64,000 nucleotides of DNA from Anisakis pegreffii (taxonomy: Eukaryota > Nematoda > Chromadorea > Rhabditida > Anisakidae): contig JAPYMA010003023.1 of NCBI GenBank assembly GCA_035041965.1, positions 64,667 through 128,666 on the forward strand, given 5' to 3'. Positions 35,625 through 47,491 of this stretch are shown in pieces. Numbering within the stretch: position 1 is the first letter of the stretch; every line of letters begins with the position of its first letter. The translations under genes and the position numbers were made by a program. The notes beneath the pieces were generated by a model. That model made no database searches and was not told the origin of the DNA. It saw only the letters and a program-made list of their open reading frames with translations.

Positions 35625-38600
35625 ATGAATCGGAATCTATCTAATGATTATACATGCTTCTTGTTCATAGTAACGATCAGTTGTTTTTTACAAGTTGGCC
35701 ACCTTCATTCTCACTATGGTAAACTCATTTCAAATTTTGATTGTTTCGAAAGTATTTCGCTGAATTTAAGAATTGATCTTACATTTCTGCTATTGGATCT
35801 TCTCAATATATTTTGTTAGCGATTCATCACTGAAAATTTTATCCTCTTTGACAATTTTCCATCATTCAACTCGAACTAAAAAATTATTCAAGATTCATCT
35901 GAGGATGTTAAAAAGTGAGAAAGAAAGACAGAATTTGTTCGAATAAACTCAATCATGTGAAAGTTTGTCATTTGGTTATGGAAGCAAATGGGTGTATGTT
36001 CGTTTTACGAATTTATATGAAATGTTGTCACAGATAAGCACTCAAATCAGTGGATTCGACAGATTGAAGAAGCACAAAGCACTCATAAAGAGTGTGCTTT
36101 TGATGACTGTAGATGCTACGAAAGGTACAATTGAGCACGTTTGAGTGATTCGAGTATTCATGCTCTCATATTTATCTTCCCAGCAACATACATTAAAGAG
36201 GCTCACACATATAGATCTATTCGATCGAAAATTTAAAATTTTATCGATATATTCTTGCTTTCAATCACTGCTATAACAGTGGGGAAATTCAATTTTGTAG
36301 ACCACTCTAAGAAGAAAATGTCTCCACGAAAGAAATAAATCCATGAAAGGAAACGTATTATTAGAAAGTTTTTAAGAAGTCAGAAAATACTTTCCTCCTA
36401 TTTCTCTGCTTAAAAATTTATTGGAAAATTACAATTTTACATTCGATACTGAATTTCTGCTCAGTACGATTAATTTTCATCGAATAACTGAATGAAATTT
36501 TCGTTATTTGAAGTCAAATCGCTCGCGATATTGCACCGTTTGTAAATGGCGTTAATGAATCGATGATTCGATTGGCCTCAGAACGTGGTGTTCGTTACCA
36601 AATAATTGACAGTCGTTTATTCAGACAACAAAGATGTCCTTTTGAGGCCAGGTTACTGATACTTCTACAACTTTTTAATATTCCAATTATCGTAACCATT
36701 ACTACGGCCATTACGATTGCTACCACGATTGTTACTACGTCATCACCATTTTTATTGCTCTCATTAGCGGACTCACAATAGACCGACTATAATCCCCAAA
36801 AGTCTATTTATGTTAAAGATGCGAAGGTGTGGAGCATTTCTTGTTGAAATTGCTCGACGATCTACCAGATATGGAATTCGTTGTGAACGTTTATGATTCA
36901 CCTCAAGTCGGCTTCAATGAACACCCTTTGCCGGTGTTTTCATTCAGTAAGGTCGTTTCCTTTGTTTATCCTTTTGTATTTCTTAATTAAAGACCGTTTT
37001 CTGCACAGCAATTAGAAAATCAAGTTTTTATTTGAAATATGGTATGTACGTGCACAGCATCCTATGTGCTAGTCCCCTTCTCCTCTACCCCTCCCCCCCT
37101 CATCCCTCAAAACAAGCAAATAACTCACACTGAAAACAGCACCGGATGAAACTGTTCGAGTTGAGAGTGCCACTTACGAATGTAACATTTTTTGCTCAAG
37201 TTTAACATTTGGTTGTTTGATATTAAGTGGTGTTTAAATTCAAATTGTCTGAAGTTAATTCAAAAGTCAACCTAGCGTTTGACTTGGATTCGCTTCAGTT
37301 AATTGTGGTGGTTTTGGTAGTATTGCTTTTAAAAAGGCGTTTTTATAATTAATGGCTAGCATACAGTTGCCCATGTCTTGCATTGTACTTTTGAGAATTG
37401 AACGTCCACTGTATGGCGCTCACAAACTTATGGAGCTAATGCTCTTCGTTTTATGATCTCATTTTGTGTTGCTTTTCAGGACAGCCAACACATTGACATC
37501 CTCTATCCGGCTTGGTCGTTCTGGTCTGGAGGTCCGGCGATTTCACTTTATCCGACTGGAATCGGTAACTGGAACGAAACGGCATCTAACATCCTGAAGT
37601 CAGTTGCAATTATAGCCGCTAGGCCAGAACGTAACCACATTTGATATAAAATAGAATAACAAACCAACTCATTCTTCAAATGGAAATTTTGCTCTTTGAA
37701 ACTGTTTTGTATTTCTCAACTAATTGATATTGGCTCAAACTAATTGATAAGTTTCCAGTAAAGCAGATGACATAGAATGGAATCAACGTAAATCTATCGC
37801 TTTTTTCCGAGGTTCACGCACAAATGCAGTTCGTGATCGTCTCATCCTACTCGCGAGACGTTCTCCTTCGCAACTCGACGCAAGATATACCAAGAATCAA
37901 GCATGGAGATCAATTAAGGTGATTAGTTGATCAACTAACCGATGATTCGGTGTTACTTTGATTTCATAGGGTGATCGTTTGAATAACTAATCTGACACCT
38001 ACCTCATGGCCCAAACGTACAGGTTTAAAGGTAAATCATCCCTAGACTCGCGTTGGGGCTGATACTGAGTTCAGCTTGAGCTCAGAAACTGTTTGAGTTC
38101 AGAGAAGTTTTTAATTAATAATTAACAAAGCAACGTAACAACGAGTCTTCATAATCATGTTATTACCGATTCAACAATAGTGATTATTAAGCAACCATTT
38201 CAGGACACACTCGGTGAAGAACCAGCCAAGGAGGTATCCTTCGAAGAACACTGTAATTACAAGTGAGAATCTATGTAAATAGCTTATAAGTTTTGTGTTT
38301 TGAAAAAACTTTCATCTTTTCTGATGTATCGTTTGACCGAAGGAAACGACCAATGACGGGAATACATTCATTTAACTTACTGGAATTTGTCACTTTTCTT
38401 ATTTGCTCCGATAAAATTCCCCTGCTTTTATCGAAATTTTTCAAAATATGTTGGCGGTAAGGCATTCATTGATTCGCGATCACGATCTTCGAACAGCTTC
38501 TTTTTCTTCTCATATTCTTTTGAAATTGATGAGGGTGTAAAGCTTCACAAATTTTCAGATATTTGCTGAATTTAGCTGGTGTGGCAGCAAGTTTCCGATT

Positions 38601-39237
38601 GAGACACTTGCTGTTGTGTGGATCGGCTGTGCTTAACGTTGGTCACGAATGGATCGAGTTCTTTTACGGTTCACTCAAGCCATGGATTCATTACGTGCCC
38701 GTTTCCGAAGAATTATTGGAATTGCACAAATTGATTGAGTTCGCCAAAGAACACGATCAAATAATGCATCAAATCGGTTCACGGTATCTTTTCATCCACT
38801 ACAACTGAAATGCTACTTATTTCAGTCAGCACTACTTCGCTAATGAAGTGTGGCAGGTTGCATTTGTAAAGCGTAAACCTTCAAATATTCCTCGAATCGA
38901 ATACTTTCAGACAAAAGCACCATTGAAACTTCAAAGCAGTAATGTGCAGATAGGATTATCGTTAAAAACTGGTCAGACATAGACAAGAATCCTCTGGAAT
39001 TCCATTAATTTTTCAATTACGACCATGGCATTCTCCTGATGCAGTATATCTTGTAGGGATTCATATGTAACCAAAAAACTCTAATGCATGAGCAATTATT
39101 TCAGGGGACGGAGTTTCGTTGAGTCGCATTTGCGCGTTGATGATGTGTTATGTTATTGGCGACTGTTACTCAAGAACTACTCAAAGCTGATCACTTACCG
39201 TATACAACGAGTGTCTTCTTTCAAGCGAATACTGTAG
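35625..39237 (+). CDS. Protein O-glucosyltransferase, Rumi/POGLUT1 family
   Basis: Nine exons: 35625-35718, 36034-36124, 36514-36651, 36819-36951, 37480-37598, 37759-37918, 38204-38262, 38559-38783, 39105-39237. All phases agree; 383 residues, close to human POGLUT1 (392). An N-terminal signal segment ([12 protein letters not shown]) is followed by the cysteine-rich CAFDDCRC motif and the GT90/CAP10 fold. Matching landmarks include [20 protein letters not shown] (with the Asp expected to be the catalytic base), [51 protein letters not shown] and [18 protein letters not shown]. The family transfers glucose (or xylose) from UDP-sugar to serines of EGF repeats, as on Notch, in the ER. The chain ends FKRIL with no KDEL-like retention signal. 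The start is the second in-frame candidate; a GTG at 35601 was not used. Confidence 0.93.
37072..37108 (-). other. C-rich tract in an intron of the Rumi-like gene
   Basis: The plus strand reads CCCCTTCTCCTCTACCCCTC and continues with seven C. The minus strand is correspondingly G-rich. It lies in intron 4, well away from the acceptor, so it is not the polypyrimidine tract. Confidence 0.5.
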
Positions 39238-40540
39238 CAGTTGACCTCACCGAATGAGTGAAACTGATTCCGTAATTCGAGATCTTCTTTGAGGCTGTAC
39301 TTTTGCTTCGAGCAAACGGCTCATTGACAGTAGTGAACTAATAGCAGTGAACGTCTTGAGGTTATCGGCACTGATGGGTGTTGAATGCTTTCCTCTTTCG
39401 TAAAATTGTTATTTGCTTTCATTCAGTATATCAGATATTTTCTTAAGTCAACTTTCAGAAAACATTCCATATTGCGATTCTAATTTTGCTCATTAGTTAT
39501 TGTTTGTCGTTGAGGTTTGTGTCCTTGTACTGATCATTCTGATAGTGATACAGCAAAATGTTAATGCATAAAACATTTGAATATTCCGGTCGCATTTACT
39601 AATACAGTCTAGAATCTGTATCACTCAATATCTCATGCATGGTTTTCGTTCACGTTTATAAACACATCTGTCTTATCGGTCCCTTGTATGTACTCATTGT
39701 TATGCTTGATTTTTTTTTCAGAATAGATATGCCCATTTACAATAAAATAACTATGTAACCAGGTTCTTCACATTTACCAGCAATAAAAATCTGTGGAACT
39801 TGTTATTTTCTACGTCGTTTAAAATCTACACAAGATACAAGGTGAACGATGATTTATTGAAGAACCATGTTGCTCATTCAGAGTTTTCATAAACTAAACC
39901 TCATTGTTTACAGTAATTTTCACTCGTCATAAGAAATGCCCATCATAATTAACTGCTTTGAATTTCACATTATATAGTCAAATCAAAATGTTGTAAAACT
40001 CATTAGTGCACAACTTATGCATTATTTCTTTTGTATATGAACGAATATTTTAAACAATGTAATTTCCTTGATCATGCTGGTTGTTGTGGCCAGCAATGTT
40101 ACAAACTTTTGATAGTCTGGCCAATCCAGGTAAATTTCCTTAAACGGATCAACTTCTTTGTAGAGAATGTTATTGGCCATGCGCTGAGAATGAATAATAG
40201 ACTTACTTCACTAGTCAGCTAGCGTATTTGATGATAGAATAATGCATATTCTTGTTGTCAGCTTCTCTATACAAATTCTCTGAACATAGCGACTCTCTAT
40301 TGCAGTGATTCTCGTTTATTTATGCTACAACGTATGTGTGCATTTTTAAAGTTGCGCGCTTTTGCATTCGATATGAGCGACGAACTTTTTGGTTCACCAC
40401 TTTAGAGTATAACATAGTTTGAGGCGATCAGAGGATTCCATCCGAAACAGTTATTTAAGGTTGATAGGCGTTATTCCCGTGAAGTTGCTGCAAATATTTT
40501 TACGTGCTATGTATCGTGTAGACGACAAGGATCGGCGGTA
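39238..40540. other. Intergenic region
   Basis: No coding exon recognised. Possible AATAAA signals for the Rumi-like gene occur near 39742 and 39781. The rest is AT-rich. Confidence 0.45.
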
Positions 40541-41427
40541 ATGGGCTTAAGTGGCAGTAAAAAGGACGAAACTGAGCGCATAAAGCAGCAGCAGCAGCAG
40601 AAAGAAGCTGCTATCGGATCTTCTTCATTACCTTTGAAGAGACGTCGAGCTCCTCGATATCCGTTTAATTGTAGACTCAATATTACACAACGATTTCTAC
40701 CTGACTTCTTCTTTGTCAATGAAACGATCAGGTTGGTTTTATGTGTTCCATTGATGAGGTGATGTTGAATTAATTTTCTCATTGGCATTATCCGGTTTCC
40801 GTCTATTCCGGCAATGAGTTGCTGAATACGTTTCGAAGTTAACTTCATCGAATATTTGAAATTTTCAAACCGCAATTAAACTCACTCTTTATAAGCGATG
40901 AGAAATAAAGATGGTGATAGCTGGGTAAATTCAAATCCAATTTGAAAGTGTTTTCGCTGATTGACTGAGAAACAGAATGAAAAAAGGAATTCTGTGGCCT
41001 CAGAATGATGCAAAAGGTAATTTGTAATTCCAGTTCACTTTTCGTCGATGAAGATGGCGATTCGGCGAACGAATTCTACCTGGAATCATTTGAAAAACAA
41101 AGGAATCTGACAACATTAGTTCGGAAAGTCGACAATCTTAGGCCAATGGTCAGTTCGGTTCCTTTCTTAGTAAGAGAAGACTTTAATTCATGAGCTGTCT
41201 TTTCCAAGAATCTGGTTTCTTCCCGTTCAACGTCAATTCATCATAAAGAACAACGAACAGTGGAAACATTCTTTATAATCAGTTAATCTACGAAGACAGA
41301 AGGAGATCTCATCATAGCTCTTTAAGAGTGATGATAAGTATGTTTTCAGGGACGAGTAAAGTACCCAATACCTAGGCTCCATCCTGATGTTCCGTTCGTG
41401 ATTTGGGAAGTAAATCAACAAGAATGA
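40541..41427 (+). CDS. TUSC2/FUS1-like protein
   Basis: Exons: 40541-40731, 41034-41148, 41350-41427 (phases 2, 0), 127 residues versus 110 in human TUSC2. The start MGLSGSKK retains the N-terminal glycine and serine/lysine context for N-myristoylation seen in MGASGSK of the human protein. The core FVDEDGDSANEFYLE matches FYDEDGDLAHEFYEE, and the C-terminus GRVKYPIPRLHPDVPFVIW matches the family's last strand (HPRIHVDFPVILYEV). The family is tied to mitochondrial calcium handling and growth suppression; the exact role here is inferred. Residues 16-20 are a run of five glutamines encoded by CAG, and the linker between start and core is longer than in vertebrates. Confidence 0.9.
40585..40599 (+). 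repeat. (CAG)5 microsatellite inside the TUSC2-like coding region
   Basis: Five CAG codons in a row encode five glutamines near the N-terminus of the TUSC2-like protein. Length may vary between individuals. Confidence 0.8.
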
Positions 41428-41739
41428 TTATCTACATTAAACAAGTACACTGTAGTCAATTCATTATACCAGATTGATTCAACAGATCTCAATGTCAGTT
41501 GTATTCAGCATTTGTCATTAATCAATTTTGAGTGCCACTAAGAGTTAGTTTTCCACTGATTTTTCATTGTTTGCGTTACTCATTGTGATCCCCTGTGTTG
41601 TTCTTCTACTGGAACTAATTATCTGTTAATTCAGTCATTTCATTAAAAATAACGATCATATTTACCGTATCATTTATAATCTCGTGTTTCTATTTAATCT
41701 TCAACTGTGATTCTTCATTGTATCGTTTTGATAAAAGTT

Positions 41740-42395
41740 AACAAAGTCGTACGAATCGTTGACATCTTTTCGAAAATTACTTCGAAGTATTTCGCATACG
41801 ATACACAGAAGCATTCCAATGTTTTCTACGCGTGCATTTACAAGAGCAGATCGGCCAAAGGTGGCCAATGTAAATCTAAGGTAAAATTATTCAAAAACGA
41901 AACATTTTGCGAAGAATATCCCTTGAATGAATTTTATACAACATCGAGCATTGTGTAAATTATTTTTTCATACATCCCAAATAATTTCACACAAAAAATT
42001 CTATACAGCTGAATGCTATATAAAATCGTTGTTATGGCTGAAGTTTCAGTTTCCTGCGGAAACAATGCTGATATTATATTATGCACAAATCTCATAATAT
42101 TAGATTATTGAAATTACAATATCATTATTATGCAGGAGCATACACTCATCATGATCGCTTACAACAAAAATTGACTGGAAGAAAGCGCACAAAGTGATGA
42201 GAAGACGTTCTGATGAAGCATATATAAACATACACGTACAAAACTGGCACACAGCTTTTTATAGATTATCGTAGAATCAGACGGCGATTGTTTCATCCGA
42301 TTAATTTTCAGAAGCATTCAGGTGAAGAGATACTGACGAGAACTCGTGAACATCGCTCAACACGTTTCTATTCAAAACATTTCTGTTCTTTATAA
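41740..42395 (+). CDS. Unclassified gene, 3' exons
   Basis: Two exons join in phase: one open from about 41740 to 41881, then 42312-42395. The first reads VRIVDIFSKITSKYFAYD followed by HSNVFYACIYKSR and ends CKSK before a GTAAAA donor. The second follows ATTTTCAG and encodes a basic tail (KHSGEEILTRTREHRS...) ending at TAA. The 5' end was not found; it may begin after AAAAG near 41740 or further up, and TUSC2 ends only about 300 bp upstream. Residue composition is protein-like. The alternating hydrophobic pattern faintly recalls a PTB-type strand, but no family is claimed. Confidence 0.35.
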
Positions 42396-43048
42396 ATTGG
42401 AAATTTTCTCAAAAGCAAATTGCTGCGAAGAAATATTGGTTGGTCAACAAAAAGAGAACTAGGAGAAGAGCATCGATTAGAGCACATAACAATTGAATTG
42501 GTGATTGGAAAGGAGCACTTATGATATGATTCGAACAATTACATGCACAACTCGTAATCATCTCACTGAATTGTCGTTTATATAATGAACAAAATAAAAC
42601 AACGTTAATGTTGAATTTGAGTGAGTAACATTTGACTAGAAATAATTGATCGATTAGACGGTATAACAAATTAGTATTGAATCGTCAACTCATCAGCGTC
42701 GTTCAAAGAGTCTGTGGAAAAATACGCATATCATTTGGAGTTTGTTGGTTTCTTCTATCTCACAGATTATTCTATCGATTCACAAAATCTCTTGATATCT
42801 CATAGCCAGCTTACAATAATTTATTCATAATATTCTGAATCGTGTTTGCGATTAATTGCAACACGAAAACATTAGGCATCCATCGGGATCTGATGGAAGA
42901 CGTTGAGTGACAATATATGAGAGGTTTCATGAGCCTCAGAGCCTCAAGTTTTACTCATTTACCTCATTCGAGCTCTTATGAGCAAAGACATTCGTTTTCA
43001 AAACGAAGTGTGATATGAACCGTTGGAATGTTGTGAACGAGTCAATAA
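42396..43048. other. Intergenic region
   Basis: Nothing recognised. A minus frame at 42409-42669 has no splice or family support. Confidence 0.4.
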
Positions 43049-43585
43049 TCAAACTAAATCCCGCCTGGATGCGATAACTTTCAGCTCAGTTTGTGGTGCA
43101 AAACAAGCCAATTCTTCGTCAGTTATCAAGAAAGATGTATCTAATAACTGATCAACTGCAAGCACTGCCGCTGTGTCGTTATCGATTCGTTCAACTGGCT
43201 TTGGACAACCCTCACTTATCGACTCTAAATTTGCTTCTTTTTCGGCGATTCTCTCTTGACGTCGTGAGATTATTCGATCCACATCAATCTGAAATTTTAT
43301 GTGTTTGATCATTACCAACGCCACTGGAATGATATAAAACCATCCGAACAGGAATAGTTAATTTTTTTCAGAAGTAAATTTCTGGAGTGCACCAGACGTT
43401 CGTACTTTTCGAGAGTGAACAAGAGAAGTCACGGACATATGTAGAAATAGTTACGCTGAATTTAAAGAAATTATGACGATTTCAAAATTTTACAACGGTA
43501 CAAAAGAACTGATGCAAACCTGTTCAAGAGGTTCATCGATGGTCTGACCACCCCACTGATTATTAGCCAGTTTAGAAGACGTCAT
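43049..43585 (-). CDS. Small acidic protein of unknown function
   Basis: Two exons, 43585-43520 and 43288-43049, join in phase 0 (GAACAG before GTTTGC; AAATTTCAG before ATT) to give 101 residues. It starts MTSSKLANNQWGGQTIDEP. A charged helix follows (VDRIISRRQERIAEKEANLE), then a conserved-looking C-terminal half (AVLAVDQLLDTSFLITDEEL) rich in Asp, Glu and Leu. No signal peptide or membrane segment, so probably cytosolic or nuclear. Composition, good splice sites and a compact complete frame argue for a real gene. I do not recognise the family. Confidence 0.65.
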
Positions 43586-44382
43586 CGAAGAGCAATCCCA
43601 CGACAAATGATGTTTCCTATGCAATTTAAAGATATCGTTGGTAAATCAATTAAATTCAATTAATTCAAGATGGAATCGAATGAACTGATGCATACACATC
43701 ACAATAATGAACAATGATAAAATTATCTGTGAGTTCCGCTCAAATTCATAGCTGTTTACTTATTGCTCACTGGTGAATATGAACTGTAAGACGATTCACA
43801 AAGAATCACAAATGCAATCGTATATGAGCGAAATTTTCCGCGAAACAAACGATAGTTTTTATAAATTTTTTAGGAAGTCTGTAAACAAAACTGAGAATAA
43901 CCTGCATATTTGAAGGCAAAGCAGTAACAGTAAAACGGATAAAAGTAATAACAACAGTAAAACAATTGATACAAGAGCGGTATGGAGCGCTGGAGGTAGT
44001 ACCATCAATTATATGAATTCACTTAAAACGGTACATCGAACCTAACAAGACAGGAACCTGAAACATTTTTCCAGACTTAATCTTCATACAAATTCAGTCC
44101 AAGCAAGTTCATCGGAAACATTCTCCGAATACGAAAATAGCAAAAATGAAAAATAAACTAGATTCATTTCATCGATAGATGAATTTTGCTGCATGTTCGA
44201 TATTGAATCCGAATTGAGAAATGCAATCGCCTAGTGAAGAACACATCTGAAGGAGAATCTCGCTCAGATACATCTCCCCTGCTCAATTTTACCACGTTTA
44301 CTCCTCGCAAGAATCGCACCGGAATGTCTTAGTCATATCTCCCACAAATTGCCCGGAAGTCTCTGTTTTTTTTTCAGGTCAA
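43586..44382. other. Intergenic region
   Basis: No coding exon recognised on either strand. Confidence 0.4.
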
Positions 44383-45622
44383 ATGCCTTCCTTCTCACGT
44401 GAATCCATGAAGACTGTGGAAAACTGCACTTAAATTCATTATCATCCAATTGTTATTATCACTTCTATGAATGATAAGTGAACAATTGAAAAACGGGCGA
44501 TAAACATGATGGAAGCTGCAACTAAAGTTCTCCTCGGAGAGGCAATCCACTGTTTCTTTCAAAATCTGTCCTGTCAAAGCGTATTGCAAAACGGATTCCT
44601 CATTAAAAATGATGCTGATATTACTTTCGAAACCACTGCGTAACGATGCAAAATGTGCAACTCATTTTCGAATACTGAAATAACACAAAAAATTCCCCAG
44701 AAATACACATTACTGTTAAACTGTGTTTTATTTTTCGATTGCGCTCTTTAAAACGATGGAAATATTTCGAAAAGCCAACCCTCACTTAGCATCAATTAAA
44801 GTCTAAAGAGTCTCTGATGGGACAAGCACATTTCAGCTTGAAGGGAATATGTGACTCATTCAAATAACGACGATCGATGACGTCGAATGAATGCTTCTTT
44901 TTTCGAATCATTTCAATTCAAAAATCAAAAACGAAATAACACATACGAAACATTTCTGTCAGAAAAATGAAACTTTATTATACGGATTTTCCTCTATCAA
45001 TTTAATCCGTCAATACCCTTAATGATAATAATAAAAATGGTAATCATAATAATAATAATAATAATGACACTAAATTATCATATCACGTCGACAATATTTC
45101 AAATTATTATTATGTTCTTAATAAATAGTCTGACCGCAGCAGCAAAATAGCTATATCTATTATGACTGCATCAATTTCTATTTCGACTGACATAAACAAT
45201 TTATTAACTATGCTCAAGCGCAACGCGTAATACATTTCATTAATCGATGAAAGAATTTGTGAACAGACATGACAGTCGTAATTTTCAAATTCTAAACAAC
45301 TGGTAATCCGAAGTAAGGACACCATGGAGAAGTTTTTCGAAGAACCCAGTCGTGAACGGTGAGGACTACATCAACTCGGTTCAAATTTTAAGGAATCTTG
45401 CTTCTGGCATTCTTCTACACTAAATGGCTTCTTGCATTTCATCGAGAACGCGACTGCCAAACTGCTTCACCAAAACCCAACATTAAACAACATAAAAATT
45501 CTTCTAATGAGCATAAAAGACGTGTCATCGTATCGTATCATATCGATGACGAGAAACAATTCAAACAAAGAGTCAGACATTACGTAGATCTTCAGACGAA
45601 TTCAACAAGCTCGATAATCTAA
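44383..45622 (+). CDS. Possible small single-pass membrane protein, two exons
   Basis: The second exon (45393-45622) is a good open frame: a hydrophobic segment (ILLLAFFYTKWLLAF), then a basic and polar tail ending TNSTSSII before TAA. It has no in-frame ATG and a stop just upstream, so it needs an upstream exon ending in phase 1. The exon 44383-44398, just after a strong TTTTTTTTCAG acceptor, provides one: MPSFS plus one base, with a GTGAAT donor. The joined product would be 81 residues with an N-terminal signal anchor. The join is inference; the second exon alone is more likely real. Not recognised. The 1-kb intron overlaps a minus frame around 44395-44640 with protein-like composition but no splice support. 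Confidence 0.35.
45044..45065 (+). repeat. AAT/ATA trinucleotide microsatellite
   Basis: A run of about seven AAT/ATA units, with looser copies upstream from 45021. Confidence 0.8.
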
Positions 45623-47491
45623 ATGAGAAAACATTAAAATTTAACGAAAAAAATTCTTTTAGATAAGCACAAACCAATGACGACAGATTAATGTCGCACA
45701 ACAGCATTACCCAATATAACTACTACTGAATAATCACTATTCAGCTTCTAATTCAAATAAGAGAATAAAAGCATTCAAAAGGAGAGAAAAAATTCATCAC
45801 CAGTAAAATTTAATACACTTTAATAGAAAACCTCAACAAAGTCAGTTCAAGATCTAATAAAATAGTAATTCTACTCAGTAATCCAAATGTTCTTCATTCA
45901 ATCCGCGAAATTATCTCCATTTAGGAATTGAAATGCTACTGAAGATTTTGATTTCATATCTAAGGATTATATGCTGTTTGATGAAGATGATCTCCTAGAA
46001 GATATTGTCTAAAATCAAATGAACTGTTTCTAAATCCTATCATATGTCTACTAAAGAGGTTGATTTTCTATTAAGAACTGCAAAGTTGGAAATAATGTGT
46101 TGCGAGGTTCGAGGACCACGTCCATGTCCCCAACTTTTTCGAGTCAACCGCATTTTCGGGGCTCCCGATTGCAAAATTTCGTCCCGACTATATTTTCCGC
46201 CCCGCAACACATTAGTTGGAGATGAAGAGACGAAGAAATGAGTTTGAAAATGACAAACATCCAAAAGATATTACAATCTTATTAGCACTAACAGCAAATG
46301 TTTAATTAAGTCCACTATGTGGCGAAGGGTGAATAAAGTACACAACACTAGAATTAAGCACATGACAGGCTCGATAAATGCAACTTTTACGAAACCGAAT
46401 TCATACGAGGAAAAAACGTGACCTCTCAATGAAATACTCGTATTTTACTAGAAAAGTTAAGAAGGTCGATCTCCGGATGAAATTTCAAGCACACAAGAAG
46501 TGAACAACGAAAGCAATCAAAAACATGAATGAATCCATGAGTAGATGAAAGGATTTCTTATCCGAGCAGCGAAAACAAACCAAAACAAAACAAAACGAAG
46601 GGAGACAAATTTTTTCGAGAAATGGTACAGTTCTCACGCTCAGAAGCTGCTAAATTCACAAAGAAAATATTAGAAATAATGAAAAAACGTGCGAGTAAAA
46701 CGCAACAGAGTAGATAATTAAAATCGCATAGCGGCACATCAAGAGAATTGAATATCTCAGGCAAACGAAACTGCCTAAAAGCGAAACTGTGAAGACGAAG
46801 GCACTGTGAAGAACCGAGTGAACAGCATGAGTCAGTGAATTTTAAAGAACGATACCTAGATGCTTAAACTGATGTACAATGTGAAGTACAACAGTAATGA
46901 ATAACCTCAATGTAATGCATACTGATTGTAAGAAAACGATTGGTGTAAAATTACAATATGAACTAGCACAGAGTGAAAAATAACCGTAATAAAAGCGACC
47001 TAACATATATACCTCAACAATTTACAACTAGAAATGCGATCGAGATTAGAGAGTAGTAAGACAGGCGATTAATGAAAACAAAATTTTAAGTACAGTTAAG
47101 GTTAAAAATTTGACGAAAAAGAGCGATTCGAATTAATATTCAGTGCAAAATTAGTCATCTTCTTTTTCGCAAATCTCGACGTTAAAGTTAGTGATTAACA
47201 TAACAGTTAGCATTCATTACACGGATAGTATAAGTATGCGTCAGTCTGAATGTTATTTGGGAAAGAAGAGACGGATGCAATTATAGTGACAAAGAAATGG
47301 TTACAGTGAGACAAAGTAACTACCTGTATCGGAAAAATCCCTAAACTGAAAGATTCAAGAGAGAAAACTTTAAGCAACACGACGAATAGATTCAGCTATG
47401 CGCACAGATCTCCCAAAAACGTATCGGCGCGCTAAGCTAGTGTTGATAGTGCTTTTCGAAAGTTTCGAAAGATGATGAAGATAAAGGTGGA
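45623..47491. other. Intergenic region downstream of the SPL gene
   Basis: AT-rich, with stop codons in all frames apart from the 120-bp element at 46093-46214, which accounts for overlapping open frames there. A minus frame at 46558-46764 is unsupported. Confidence 0.5.
46093..46214. mobile_element. Short GC-rich inverted-repeat element (MITE)
   Basis: TAATGTGTTGCG at 46093-46104 is the perfect reverse complement of CGCAACACATTA at 46203-46214. The interior is clearly more GC-rich than its surroundings (for example TTCGAGGACCACGTCCATGT). If the outer TA at each end is the target duplication, the element has 10-bp terminal inverted repeats, as in Tc1/mariner-type MITEs. It carries no transposase; open frames on both strands across it are incidental. 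Confidence 0.7.

Noticed and set aside
46040..46264. Open frames on both strands around 46.1 kb
   Set aside because: They span the GC-rich inverted-repeat element, whose low stop density explains them.
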